NCBI RefSeq assembly: GCF_000834655.1
Contig: NZ_JXQQ01000067.1
Span: forward strand, 1-45,421
Direction of reading: 5' to 3'
Source: Variovorax paradoxus
Lineage (GTDB): Bacteria > Pseudomonadota > Gammaproteobacteria > Burkholderiales > Burkholderiaceae_C
DNA length: 45,421 bases
Below are positions 36,270-44,148 of the stretch, in pieces. The notes under the pieces are model-generated. The model was not told the origin of the DNA. It was given only the letters and a program-made list of their open reading frames with translations, and made no database searches. How positions within the stretch are numbered: position 1 is the first letter of the stretch; the number at the start of each line of letters is the position of its first letter. The position numbers were made by a program, and so were the translations under genes.

Positions 36270-37248
36270 GCCAGCCGCGCCGGCGGAAATACCACATCGG
36301 CACCAGCGCGCTCGCTGCCATCAGCACGATGGCATACGGGTAGCCCATGGCCCAGTCGAGCTCGGGCATGAACTTGAAGTTCATGCCGTAGATGCTCGCG
36401 ATCAGCGTGGGCGGCAAGAGCGCCACGCTCGCCACCGAGAAGATCTTGATGGTCTTGTTCTGGTTGATGTTGATGAAACCGACGGTCGCATCCATCAGGA
36501 AGTTGATCTTGTCGAAGAGGAAAGCCGTGTGGTTGTCCAGCGATTCGATGTCGCGCAGGATCTGCCGCGCCTCCTCGAACTGCTCGGCATTGAGCATCTT
36601 GCTGCGCATCATGAAGCTGACCGCGCGGCGCGTGTCCATCACGTTGCGGCGGATGCGGCCGTTCAAGTCTTCCTGCCGCGCAATGAGGCCGAGCACCTCG
36701 CCGGCCAGCTCGTCGGTGACGTTGCCCGAGAGCACTTTCTTGCCGGCCACTTCGAGCTCGTCATAGATGTTCTCCAGCGTGTCGGCCGAATATTCGGCGT
36801 CGGCGTCGAAGAGCTTGAGCATCACTTCCTTGGCGTCCTCGATCAGCCCCGGCGCGCGGCGTGCGCGCATGCGCAGCAGGCGGAACACGGGCACGTCCTC
36901 GTCGTGGATCGAGAACAGCACGCCGCGGCTGCGCAGATCCGTGTTGTGCTGGTTCAGGATGAAGGCGACGCGCACCGTGCGCGGGTCTTCGTCGTCGTCG
37001 ATCAGGAAGTCGGAGCGGATGTGCAGCTCGCCGTTGTCTTCCTCGTAGAAGCGGGCCGATTCCTCGATGTCCTCGTCCATCGCGTCTTCGGGAATCGAGA
37101 GGCCGTAGTACTGCTTGATCCAGCGCTTTTCCTCGAGCGTGGGCGATTCGAGGTCGACCCAGATCGGCTGGAACTTGGAGAGCTCTTCGAGCGACTCGAT
37201 CTCTTCCTGGACGAGACGGCCGTTGGCGAGCGTAAAGATGTTGAGCAT
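36262..37248 (-). CDS. corA: Magnesium/cobalt transporter CorA
   Basis: This is a 328-residue pentameric magnesium channel subunit. The long cytoplasmic N-terminal domain (MLNIFTLANGRLVQEEIESL) leads into two C-terminal membrane helices. The first ends in the YGMNF selectivity motif (GMN at 288-290); the second is PYAIVLMAASALVPMWYF. The basic tail RRRGWLK is typical. The length is normal. It converges with mtnN with an 8-nt overlap of the ends. Its upstream region (37249-37430) is shared with the helicase gene; I saw no magnesium-sensing leader structure. Confidence 0.96.
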   Translation of the reverse strand: MLNIFTLANGRLVQEEIESLEELSKFQPIWVDLESPTLEEKRWIKQYYGLSIPEDAMDEDIEESARFYEEDNGELHIRSDFLIDDDEDPRTVRVAFILNQHNTDLRSRGVLFSIHDEDVPVFRLLRMRARRAPGLIEDAKEVMLKLFDADAEYSADTLENIYDELEVAGKKVLSGNVTDELAGEVLGLIARQEDLNGRIRRNVMDTRRAVSFMMRSKMLNAEQFEEARQILRDIESLDNHTAFLFDKINFLMDATVGFININQNKTIKIFSVASVALLPPTLIASIYGMNFKFMPELDWAMGYPYAIVLMAASALVPMWYFRRRGWLK

Positions 37249-37431
37249 GGGCTCACTCCCGGAGATGACTGAAACGGTGGGCGAGGGAGGGGCGCTTTCA
37301 ATTCCCAGGCCCGGCGCGGAGCGTCAGAAGGGAGTTGAAAGCTGCCGAGACGGGGCGGTTTCCATGGGGGAGTCTCCGGTTGCAGCGAGGCGCGATTATG
37401 TCACCGGCCACGAGGCGGCGAGGCCCCCGGA

Positions 37432-37447
37432 CTGGACGTACATACAG
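37432..37447 (+). promoter_or_regulatory. LexA-type SOS box before the helicase gene
   Basis: CTGGACGTACATACAG fits the proteobacterial LexA consensus CTG-N10-CAG. It lies 14 nt before the ATG at 37462 and overlaps a possible -10 element TACAGT (37443-37448), a position where repressor would block RNA polymerase. It is the only such box I found next to a repair gene here. Confidence 0.75.
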
Positions 37448-37461
37448 TAAAGTCGTGCCCC

Positions 37462-39588
37462 ATGCAGACCGCTGCGCCCCCCGTCATTTCCACTGCGCCC
37501 AAGCCCCCGGCCACGCAAGCCGAGCGCCTGGCTGCGGCGCTGGCCACGCTCAACGACGACCAGCGCGCTGCGGTCGAGCACGGCGTCGGCGCTGCGTTGG
37601 CTGACGATCACCGCCCCCTGCTGGTGATCGCCGGCGCCGGCTCCGGCAAGACCAGCACGCTGGCGCACCGCGTGGCGCACCTGATCTCCGACGGGGTCGA
37701 TCCGCAGCGTCTGCTGCTGCTGACCTTTTCGCGCCGCGCCGCGCAGGAAATGGAGCGCCGTGCGGGCCAGGTGCTGGCGCGGGTGCTCGGGCTGAAGTCG
37801 GAGCGCCCGCCTGCGCTCCCGTGGGCCGGCACCTTCCACGGCATCGGGGCGCGCCTGCTGCGCGAATACGCCGGGCAGATCGGCCTGGACGAGAACTTCA
37901 CCATCCACGACCGCGGCGATGCCGAAGACCTGATGGGGCTGGTGCGTCACGAGCTGGGCCTGTCGTCAACGGTGAACCGCTTCCCGCGCAAGGGCACGTG
38001 CCTGTCGATCTACTCGCGCTGCGTGAACACGCGCGCCTCGGTGGCCGATGTGCTGAAAGAGGCCTTCCCCTGGTGCGGCGAATGGGAAGCCGAACTCAAG
38101 ACGCTGTTCGGCGCGTACGTGGAGGCCAAGCAGCAGCAGAACGTGCTCGATTACGACGACCTGCTGCTCTACTGGGCCGAAATGGTCGCCGAGCCCGCGC
38201 TGGCCGAGGCCGTGGGCGCGCGCTTCGACCATGTGCTGGTCGACGAGTACCAGGACACCAACCTGCTGCAGGCCTCGATCCTCCTGGCGATGAAGCCCGA
38301 CGGGCGCGGCGTCACGGTGGTGGGGGACGACGCGCAATCGATCTACTCGTTCCGCGGCGCGACGGTGCGCAACATCCTCGACTTTCCGGCGCAGTTCAGC
38401 CAGGCCGCACGGGTCGTCACGCTGGAGCGCAACTACCGCTCGACGCAGCCGATCCTGGACGTGTCGAACCGCGTGATCGCGCAGGCAGCCGAGCGCCACG
38501 CCAAGACGCTCTGGACCGACAAGCCCTCCGCCGGCAAGCCGCAACTGGTGCTGGTGCCCGACGAGGCGGGGCAGGCGCGCTGGGTGGCCGACAAGGTGCT
38601 CGCGCACCGCGAAGGCGGCCTCGCGCTCAAGTCGCAGGCGGTGCTGTTTCGCACCTCGTCGCACAGCGCGGCGCTCGAGCTGGAGCTGGCGCGCCGCAAC
38701 ATCCCGTTCGTGAAGTTCGGCGGCCTCAAGTTTCTCGAAGCCTCGCACGTGAAGGACCTGCTCGCGGTGCTGCGCTTCGCCGAGAACCCGCGCGGGCGCA
38801 TGGCGGGGTTTCGCGTCACGCAGCTGATCCCCGGCATCGGGCCCGTCACCGGCACGCGATTGCTCGACGCGATGGACCAGGCGGCCGACCCCGCGGCGGC
38901 CGTGCGCGACTTCGTGCCGCCGTCCGCGGCGCGCGAGCAGTGGGCGGGCTTTGCCGAAACCTACGCCGCGTTGCGCGCGCCGACGCTGGCGTGGCCGGCC
39001 GATGTCGAACTGGCGATGGACTGGTATCTGCCGCACCTGGAGCGGCTCTACGACGACACCTCCGGCGTGCGCCGCCAGGACGTGGAGCAGCTGGTGCGCC
39101 TGGCCGCGGGCTACGGCTCGCGCGAGCGCTTCCTGACCGAACTCACGCTCGATCCGCCCGAGGCCACGAGCGATCGCCCCGGCCCGCCGTTGCTGGACGA
39201 GGACTACCTGATCCTCTCGACCATCCATTCGGCCAAGGGGCAGGAGTGGAACTCGGTGCATGTGCTCAACGTGGTCGACGGCTGCCTGCCCGCCGACGTG
39301 GCCCAGGGCGCGCACGAACTCGAGGAAGAACGGCGCCTGCTCTACGTCGCGATGACGCGGGCCCGCGACCACCTGCACCTCCTCGTGCCGCAGCGCTTCT
39401 ACGTCACGCAGCAGGCGGTGCGGGGCGACCGGCACCTGTATGCCAACCGGACGCGCTTCATCATGGAGTCGGATCTCGCGGGCTTCGAGCAGCAGACCTG
39501 GCCACCGCCGCCGGTGCGCGCGCCCGCGGTGCCGCCGCCCACCGCCGTGATCGACCTGCGCAACCGGATGCGCGCGGCCTGGCGCTGA
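37462..39588 (+). CDS. UvrD/Rep-family DNA helicase (superfamily 1)
   Basis: This 708-residue 3'-5' helicase has all SF1A motifs: Walker A AGAGSGKT (57-64), motif Ia LTFSRRAAQEMERR, motif II VDEYQDTN, motif III GDDAQSIYSFRGA, motif IV LERNYRSTQPIL, motif V LSTIHSAKGQEW and motif VI LLYVAMTRARDHL. It is divergent from E. coli UvrD in the 2B region and C-terminus, and many beta-proteobacteria carry a second, closer UvrD, so I give no symbol. The LexA-type box directly upstream supports a role in SOS-linked repair or removal of proteins from DNA. It ends in a proline-rich stretch (WPPPPVRAPAVPPP). Confidence 0.93.
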   Translation: MQTAAPPVISTAPKPPATQAERLAAALATLNDDQRAAVEHGVGAALADDHRPLLVIAGAGSGKTSTLAHRVAHLISDGVDPQRLLLLTFSRRAAQEMERRAGQVLARVLGLKSERPPALPWAGTFHGIGARLLREYAGQIGLDENFTIHDRGDAEDLMGLVRHELGLSSTVNRFPRKGTCLSIYSRCVNTRASVADVLKEAFPWCGEWEAELKTLFGAYVEAKQQQNVLDYDDLLLYWAEMVAEPALAEAVGARFDHVLVDEYQDTNLLQASILLAMKPDGRGVTVVGDDAQSIYSFRGATVRNILDFPAQFSQAARVVTLERNYRSTQPILDVSNRVIAQAAERHAKTLWTDKPSAGKPQLVLVPDEAGQARWVADKVLAHREGGLALKSQAVLFRTSSHSAALELELARRNIPFVKFGGLKFLEASHVKDLLAVLRFAENPRGRMAGFRVTQLIPGIGPVTGTRLLDAMDQAADPAAAVRDFVPPSAAREQWAGFAETYAALRAPTLAWPADVELAMDWYLPHLERLYDDTSGVRRQDVEQLVRLAAGYGSRERFLTELTLDPPEATSDRPGPPLLDEDYLILSTIHSAKGQEWNSVHVLNVVDGCLPADVAQGAHELEEERRLLYVAMTRARDHLHLLVPQRFYVTQQAVRGDRHLYANRTRFIMESDLAGFEQQTWPPPPVRAPAVPPPTAVIDLRNRMRAAWR

Positions 39589-39905
39589 ATCGGCTGGCCC
39601 TTGGCCCGGCAGGGTCACCGGGGGAAACGCTCTTTAACACTTGCTGGCAAAGCGCCGCGAAGGCGGGCCAGCATGTGTGGACAGCTATGGAATCAATAGC
39701 GGATTGAAGCAGGCTCCGCGCGCCCTCGCCACCCGGAGAACCCGGGTATTGCAATACCGTGACAGCTTGGGCATAGTGAATCGACCGACCCCTCTTTCTC
39801 CTCCCTTCCTCCCCCTCTCCCCCCAAAACCACACCTGTTTCGCCGGCCACGCTCCATCCTGGAGCGGGGTCATTTCCCCAACCGTCAATTCTCAGGAGGT
39901 CATTC
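39589..39905 (+). promoter_or_regulatory. Leader/promoter region of hpf, with boxA-like and palindromic elements
   Basis: No gene is seen in these 317 bp. GCTCTTTAACA at 39629-39639 equals the core of the boxA antitermination site normally found before rRNA genes, but no rRNA follows. GCTAT-N7-ATAGC lies at 39684-39700, the same motif as before pnt. A good promoter follows: -35 TTGCAA (39749-39754), a 17-bp spacer, -10 CATAGT (39772-39777). A perfect 14-bp palindrome GGTATTGCAATACC (39745-39758) covers the -35 and could be an operator. Next comes a pyrimidine-rich tract of about 50 nt (39788-39830). A ribosome site AGGAGG lies before hpf. Confidence 0.6.
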
Positions 39906-40235
39906 ATGAATTTGACGATCAGCGGTCATCACCTCGACGTCACCCCTGCCTTGCGCACTTACGTCACGAGCAAGCTGGACCGGATCACACGGCATTTCGA
40001 CCAGGTGGTCGATGTGAAGGTGATCCTCACGGTGGAAAAGCAGAAGGAAAAGGAACGCCGCCAAAGGGCGGAGTGCAACATTCACGTCAAGGGCAATGAC
40101 ATGTTCGCGGAGTCGAGCCACGCTGATCTCTACGCTGCGGTCGATGAACTGGTCGACAAGCTCGACCGCCAGGTGGTTCGCCACAAGGACCGCCTGCAGG
40201 ACCACCATCACCTGGCGCCCAAGCGCGTGATGTGA
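39906..40235 (+). CDS. hpf: Ribosome hibernation-promoting factor
   Basis: This 109-residue member of the short HPF/YfiA family begins MNLTISGHHLDVTPALRTYV, with the conserved KLDRITRHFDQVVDV and NIHVKGNDMFAESSHADLYA and the basic face DELVDKLDRQVVRHKDRL. It binds the 30S subunit in slow growth and promotes ribosome dimers. It lacks the C-terminal domain of long HPF. In many proteobacteria hpf follows rpoN; here it follows a helicase gene and has its own promoter region and downstream terminator, then ptsN and hprK follow. Confidence 0.96.
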   Translation: MNLTISGHHLDVTPALRTYVTSKLDRITRHFDQVVDVKVILTVEKQKEKERRQRAECNIHVKGNDMFAESSHADLYAAVDELVDKLDRQVVRHKDRLQDHHHLAPKRVM

Positions 40236-40274
40236 GCACCGGGCGAGCCCCTTCGAGGGGCCCGTCGGCACCAC

Positions 40275-40302
40275 AGGCCGCCTTCGGGCGGCCTTTTGCT
40301 TT
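40275..40302 (+). terminator. Rho-independent terminator after hpf
   Basis: Stem AGGCCGCC / GGGCGGCCT with a TTCG tetraloop followed by TTTTGCTTTT. A weaker hairpin, GCCCC-TTCGA-GGGGC, lies just before it at 40246-40260. It separates hpf from ptsN. Confidence 0.9.
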
Positions 40303-40404
40303 TCCGACTGTCGCCGGGGGGCTTTGGGTTTTTTGCCCGGTCTCTGCCTGTGGCAGCGAGGCCTCCGGGCAACATGTAAATAGAAAGTAGATAGGAGGGA
40401 CTGG

Positions 40405-40430
40405 GGGTTTTTACCAACCGGGTGCATAAT
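40405..40430 (+). promoter_or_regulatory. Predicted ptsN promoter
   Basis: A -10 element CATAAT lies at 40425-40430, 22 nt before the ptsN ATG, giving a short leader. GGGTTTTTACC (40405-40415) sits in front of it, the same 11-mer found before the small repeat protein gene at 13645. No -35 consensus is visible, so this may be an activator-type element. Confidence 0.5.
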
Positions 40431-40451
40431 CGCCCCCGCTCTGCCCCCACC

Positions 40452-40919
40452 ATGAATCGCCTCGCGTCCATCCTGCCGCCCGCCCAAGTGCTTGTGAGCG
40501 TTGACGCTACCAGCAAGAAACGTGCTTTCGAAGAAGCTGGCCTTCTGTTCGAAAGCCTTCATGGCCTGGGACGCGCCCTGATCACCGACAGCCTGTTTGC
40601 GCGCGAGCGCCTCGGCTCCACCGGCCTCGGCCACGGCGTTGCCATTCCGCACGGCCGCATCAAGGGCCTGAAGGCCCCGATGGCCGCGGTGTTCCAACTG
40701 GCCAACCCCATCGGTTTCGATGCTCCGGACGAGCAACCCGTCGCCCTCCTGATCTTCCTCTTGGTGCCCGAAGCGGCCACGCAGAAGCACCTGGAAATCC
40801 TCTCTGAAATCGCCGAGCTGCTGAGCGATGCCGGCCTGCGCGAACAGATCAAGTCCAGCACCGATGCGGCCGCCTTGCACGGCCTGATCGCCGGCTGGCA
40901 GTCCACGCAAGTCGCATAG
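40452..40919 (+). CDS. ptsN: PTS-Ntr EIIA component
   Basis: This 155-residue EIIA-Ntr protein has the phosphorylated His67 in GHGVAIPHGRIKG. Other family marks are MNRLASILPPAQVLVSVDAT, KKRAFEEAGLLFE, SLFARERLGSTGLG and PVALLIFLLVPEAATQKHLE. It is the end acceptor of the regulatory PTS-Ntr phosphorelay, which signals nitrogen and carbon state and affects potassium transport in other bacteria. I chose ATG 40452, where homology starts. It is followed by hprK, which modifies HPr of the same relay; the gap holds a dispersed hairpin repeat. Confidence 0.96.
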   Translation: MNRLASILPPAQVLVSVDATSKKRAFEEAGLLFESLHGLGRALITDSLFARERLGSTGLGHGVAIPHGRIKGLKAPMAAVFQLANPIGFDAPDEQPVALLIFLLVPEAATQKHLEILSEIAELLSDAGLREQIKSSTDAAALHGLIAGWQSTQVA

Positions 40920-40929
40920 AGGTGACTCG

Positions 40930-41014
40930 CCCCCAGGCTTCGCGTACTTCATGTCGCTTCGCCAGCCCCCTTCCGGGGCAATGCCAGCGGCCCGGCAGAG
41001 CCGGTTCCGCGGTA
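40930..41014 (+). repeat. Dispersed GC-rich hairpin repeat, copy B
   Basis: This copy begins CCCCCAGGCTTCGCGTACTT, followed by GCCCCCTTCCGGGGCAA and CCAGCGGCCCGGCAGAGCCG, then GTTCCGCGGTAT. It is colinear with copy A at 31640 with scattered differences. It fills most of the gap between ptsN and hprK. Confidence 0.85.
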
Positions 41015-41060
41015 TTCTGGCCGGCTTCCAACCAGGCGCCGAGCGCCGCCTTCTGAACGC

Positions 41061-42020
41061 ATGAAGCCGACCGTCATCAGCGCCGATGCCATGTTCGAGG
41101 AGTTCCGCGGGTCGCTCCGCTGGGAATGGCTCGCAGGGCTCGGCGCATCAGAGCGCCAGTTCGATCCCGAGGTCATCAGCCGCGCCCAGTCGGCTGCCGA
41201 CCTGGTCGGCTACCTCAACTACATCCACCCGTACCGCGTGCAGATCCTGGGCGCCCGCGAAGTGGCTTACCTGACGCGCGGCAGCCCCGAAGACTGCGCA
41301 CGCCGCATCGCCCGCATCGTCACATTGGAGCCGCCGATGCTGGTGCTGGCCGACGGCCAGGCCGCGCCCGACGAACTGCTGTCGATCTGCGAGCGCGCCC
41401 AGCTGCCGCTATTCGCCACGCGCGAATCGTCGGCCTTCGTCATCGACCTGCTGCGCGCCTACCTGTCCAAGCACTTCGCCGAACGCACCTCGATGCACGG
41501 CGTGTTCATGGACATCCTGGGCATGGGCGTGATGATCACGGGCGAATCGGGCCTCGGCAAAAGCGAGCTGGGCCTCGAACTGATCTCGCGCGGCAACGGC
41601 CTGGTGGCCGACGATGCGGTCGACCTCTACCGCATCAACCAGAACACCATCGAGGGCCGCTGCCCCGACCTGCTGCTGAACCTGCTCGAAGTGCGCGGCA
41701 TCGGCCTCCTGGACATCCGCGCGATCTTCGGGGAGACGGCAGTGCGCCGGAAGATGCGCCTGAAGCTCATCGTGCACCTGGTGCGGCGCGACAGCTTCGA
41801 GCGCGACTACGAGCGGATGCCCTCGGCGCCGCTCACGCAGGACGTGCTGGGCATCCCGGTGCGCAAGGTCATCATCCAGGTGGTGGCGGGGCGAAATATC
41901 GCCGTGCTGGTCGAGGCCGCGGTGCGCAATTCGATCCTGCAGTTGCGGGGTATCGACACGTACGCCGATTTCGTGGCGCGCCACCACAAGGCGATGGAAA
42001 ACGGCCGCGACAGCGACTGA
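41061..42020 (+). CDS. hprK: HPr kinase/phosphorylase
   Basis: This 319-residue bifunctional enzyme phosphorylates and dephosphorylates HPr on serine. The N-terminal domain (MKPTVISADAMFEEFRGSLR) is followed by the catalytic domain with TSMHGVFMDILG (His146), Walker A GESGLGKS at 161-168, the HprK signature LLLNLLEVRGIGLLDIRAIF, and the C-terminal IPVRKVIIQVVAGRNIAVLV. HprK is usual in beta-proteobacteria next to ptsN, where the PTS is often regulatory only. No ptsH or ptsI gene lies in the window. It converges with fur with 19 bp between the ends. Confidence 0.97.
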   Translation: MKPTVISADAMFEEFRGSLRWEWLAGLGASERQFDPEVISRAQSAADLVGYLNYIHPYRVQILGAREVAYLTRGSPEDCARRIARIVTLEPPMLVLADGQAAPDELLSICERAQLPLFATRESSAFVIDLLRAYLSKHFAERTSMHGVFMDILGMGVMITGESGLGKSELGLELISRGNGLVADDAVDLYRINQNTIEGRCPDLLLNLLEVRGIGLLDIRAIFGETAVRRKMRLKLIVHLVRRDSFERDYERMPSAPLTQDVLGIPVRKVIIQVVAGRNIAVLVEAAVRNSILQLRGIDTYADFVARHHKAMENGRDSD

Positions 42021-42039
42021 CGCCGTCTTTTTCGACCGC

Positions 42040-42459
42040 TCAGCGCTTCGCTACGCAGTCGCCGCAGAGCCCGTAGAGCGACATGGCGTGGTCCTGCAGG
42101 ATCCAGCCCTTGTCCTTGGAGATCATCTGCTGGCGGCGCTCGATCTCGGCGTCGTAGAACTCCTCGACCTTGCCGCACGAGGTGCAGATCAGGTGGTCGT
42201 GGTGCGTGCCTTCGTTCAGCTCGTAGACCGCCTTGCCGCTCTCGAAATGACTGCGCTCCAGGATGCCGGCCTGCTCGAACTGCGTCAGCACGCGGTAGAC
42301 GGTCGCCAGGCCGATGTCGGAATGCTCGTTGAGCAGGACGCGAAACACGTCTTCGGCCGTCATGTGCCGCTGGCTGCCGGTCTGGAAGATTTCCAGAATC
42401 TTCAGGCGTGGCAAGGTGGCCTTGAGGCCGGTGTTCTTGAGTTCGTCGATATTGGCCAT
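42040..42459 (-). CDS. fur: Ferric uptake regulator
   Basis: This 139-residue iron-responsive repressor has a winged-helix domain with LKATLPRLKILEIFQTGSQR, HMTAEDVFRVLLNEHSDIGL and ATVYRVLTQFEQAGIL. The metal-binding C-terminal part is HHDHLICTSCGKVEEFYD, with cysteines CTSC and CGDC near the end. The length and motifs are those of Fur itself, not Zur or PerR. It is divergent from bamE over 89 bp, the usual beta/gamma-proteobacterial arrangement. Confidence 0.97.
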   Translation of the reverse strand: MANIDELKNTGLKATLPRLKILEIFQTGSQRHMTAEDVFRVLLNEHSDIGLATVYRVLTQFEQAGILERSHFESGKAVYELNEGTHHDHLICTSCGKVEEFYDAEIERRQQMISKDKGWILQDHAMSLYGLCGDCVAKR

Positions 42460-42548
42460 TGATGGTTCCTGCGCCCTGTGCCGCGGTCAGGTCCTGAAAA
42501 GGTCAGCCGCTACAATGGCCGATCATATCGCTACCCCCTTTTCCTCCC
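42460..42548. promoter_or_regulatory. fur-bamE divergent promoter region
   Basis: These 89 bp serve both genes. A -10 element TACAAT for bamE lies at 42511-42516, about 30 nt before its ATG. No clear Fur box was found. Confidence 0.5.
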
Positions 42549-43103
42549 ATGCCTGCCATTCTCCAACGCCGTCCCTGGCTGCTGGCTGCTGCCGTCGCCG
42601 CGACGCTCTGCCTCGGTGCCTGCAGCGGTTTCAGCGATCGCACGCGGGGCGCGCTGTCCGCGGTCACCCCTTACAAGGTCGAAGTGGTCCAGGGCAATTT
42701 CGTGTCGAAGGAACAGGTCGCGGCGCTCAAGCCCGGCATGTCCCGCCAGCAGGTGCGTGAAATCCTCGGTACTTCGCTGCTGAGCGACGTGTTCCACGCC
42801 AACCGCTGGGACTACGTGTTCACCATCCGCCGCCAGGGCGTGGAACCCCAGGAACGCCGCCTGACCGTGTTCTTCAACGGCGAACTGCTCGACCGCTTCG
42901 AAGGCGGCGAGATGCCCAGCGAAGAAGAATTCGTCGCCACGCTGGACACCCGCAAGAAATCCGGAAAGATTCCCCAGCTCGAGGCCACCGAAGACGAGCT
43001 CAAGAAATTCGCGCCGGCCAAGGACGAGAAAGCCGACGCCGCCGCATCGGCCTCCCAGCCGCCGCTGCCGGCCGCCTACCCCCCGCTCGAAGCCGCGCGC
43101 TGA
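42549..43103 (+). CDS. bamE: Outer membrane protein assembly factor BamE (SmpA/OmlA lipoprotein)
   Basis: This 184-residue lipoprotein of the BAM complex helps fold beta-barrel proteins into the outer membrane. The signal peptide ends in a lipobox LGAC, with lipidated Cys25. The OmlA domain follows: YKVEVVQGNFVSKEQVAALK, PGMSRQQVREILGTSLLSDV, FHANRWDYVFTIRRQG. It is longer than E. coli BamE because of a C-terminal extension rich in Ala, Lys, Asp and Pro (FAPAKDEKADAAASASQPP), probably disordered. It is the usual fur neighbour; dapB follows 100 nt later. Confidence 0.94.
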   Translation: MPAILQRRPWLLAAAVAATLCLGACSGFSDRTRGALSAVTPYKVEVVQGNFVSKEQVAALKPGMSRQQVREILGTSLLSDVFHANRWDYVFTIRRQGVEPQERRLTVFFNGELLDRFEGGEMPSEEEFVATLDTRKKSGKIPQLEATEDELKKFAPAKDEKADAAASASQPPLPAAYPPLEAAR

Positions 43104-43203
43104 GCGCAGCAGGTGCGGGCGGCGCCCGCCGAGTCAGGCGGCGTCCGTCCGGTGCCCTTCTTGGTTCCAGTGGCCTCTCGGCCCTCCTGAAGACTGAATC
43201 CGC

Positions 43204-44049
43204 GTGACCGAACCTACCTCCTCTTCCTCCCTCTCCGCCACCCCCGCGCTGCGCCGCATCGCCATTGCCGGTGCCTCGGGCCGCATGGGCCACATGCTGA
43301 TCGAGGCTGTGCGCAACGCGCCCGACTGCCGCCTGGCCGGCGCCCTGGACATCGCCGGAAGCGAGGCCATCGGCGCCGATGCCGCGGCCTTCCTGGGTTT
43401 CACGAGCGGCGTGCCCATCGTGGCCGACCTGCGCACCGGCCTCCAGGACGCGCAGGTGCTCATCGACTTCACCCGCCCCGAAGGCACGCTCGCCCACCTG
43501 GCGGTGTGCCGCGAACTGGGCGTGCAGGCGGTCATCGGCACCACCGGCTTCAGCGATGCCCAGAAGGCCGAGATCGCCGAGATCGCGAAAGACGTCGCGA
43601 TCATGCTGGCCCCCAACATGAGCGTGGGCGTCAACGTCACCTTCAAGCTGCTCGAAATGGCGGCCAAGGCGATGGCGACCGGCTACGACATCGAGATCAT
43701 CGAGGCCCACCACCGCCACAAGGTCGATGCGCCCTCGGGCACCGCGCTCAAGATGGGCGAAGTCATCGCCGATGCTCTCGGCCGCGACCTGAAGGAATGC
43801 GCCGTCTACGCCCGCGAAGGCATCACCGGCGAGCGCGACCCCTCGACCATCGGCTTCTCGGCCATCCGCGGCGGCGACATCGTGGGCGACCACACCGTGC
43901 TGTTCGCCGGCATCGGCGAGCGCATCGAGATCACGCACAAGTCGTCCAGCCGCGTGACCTACGCGCAGGGCGCCCTGCGCGCGGTGCGCTTCCTGGCCGA
44001 GCAGAAGGCGGGCCTGTTCGACATGTACGACGTGCTGGGTCTGCGCTGA
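43204..44049 (+). CDS. dapB: 4-Hydroxy-tetrahydrodipicolinate reductase
   Basis: This 281-residue enzyme of the diaminopimelate/lysine pathway supplies peptidoglycan precursors. The NAD(P)-binding loop is IAIAGASGRMGHMLIEAV, followed by the conserved DFTRPEGTLAHL, GTTGFSDAQKAEI and APNMSVGVNVTFKLLE, and the catalytic region EAHHRHKVDAPSGTALKMGE. The GTG start at 43204 is followed by a Ser/Thr-rich stretch of about 15 residues before homology. ATP-independent; cytoplasmic. Downstream, exbB and exbD follow on the same strand across a hairpin repeat. Confidence 0.97.
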   Translation: MTEPTSSSSLSATPALRRIAIAGASGRMGHMLIEAVRNAPDCRLAGALDIAGSEAIGADAAAFLGFTSGVPIVADLRTGLQDAQVLIDFTRPEGTLAHLAVCRELGVQAVIGTTGFSDAQKAEIAEIAKDVAIMLAPNMSVGVNVTFKLLEMAAKAMATGYDIEIIEAHHRHKVDAPSGTALKMGEVIADALGRDLKECAVYAREGITGERDPSTIGFSAIRGGDIVGDHTVLFAGIGERIEITHKSSSRVTYAQGALRAVRFLAEQKAGLFDMYDVLGLR

Positions 44050-44058
44050 AATGACGGC

Positions 44059-44145
44059 TCCCCGGCTTGCCACTTCGTGTGCCTCGCCACCCCCCGTGGG
44101 TGAGGCGCGACTCGCCTTGGGGCGGCCCGGCGGCGGTCGCGGCGC
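44059..44145 (+). repeat. Dispersed GC-rich hairpin repeat, copy C (diverged)
   Basis: CCCCGGCTTGCCACTTCGTG and TGCCTCGCCACCCCCCGTGG correspond to the left part of copies A and B. The right part (CTTGGGGCGGCCCGGCGGCG) has drifted. It lies between dapB and exbB and ends just before the exbB start. Confidence 0.7.
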
Positions 44146-44148
44146 CCG

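Noticed and set aside
37249..37431. Magnesium-sensing leader before corA
   Set aside because: No terminator/antiterminator arrangement or known M-box pattern could be seen.
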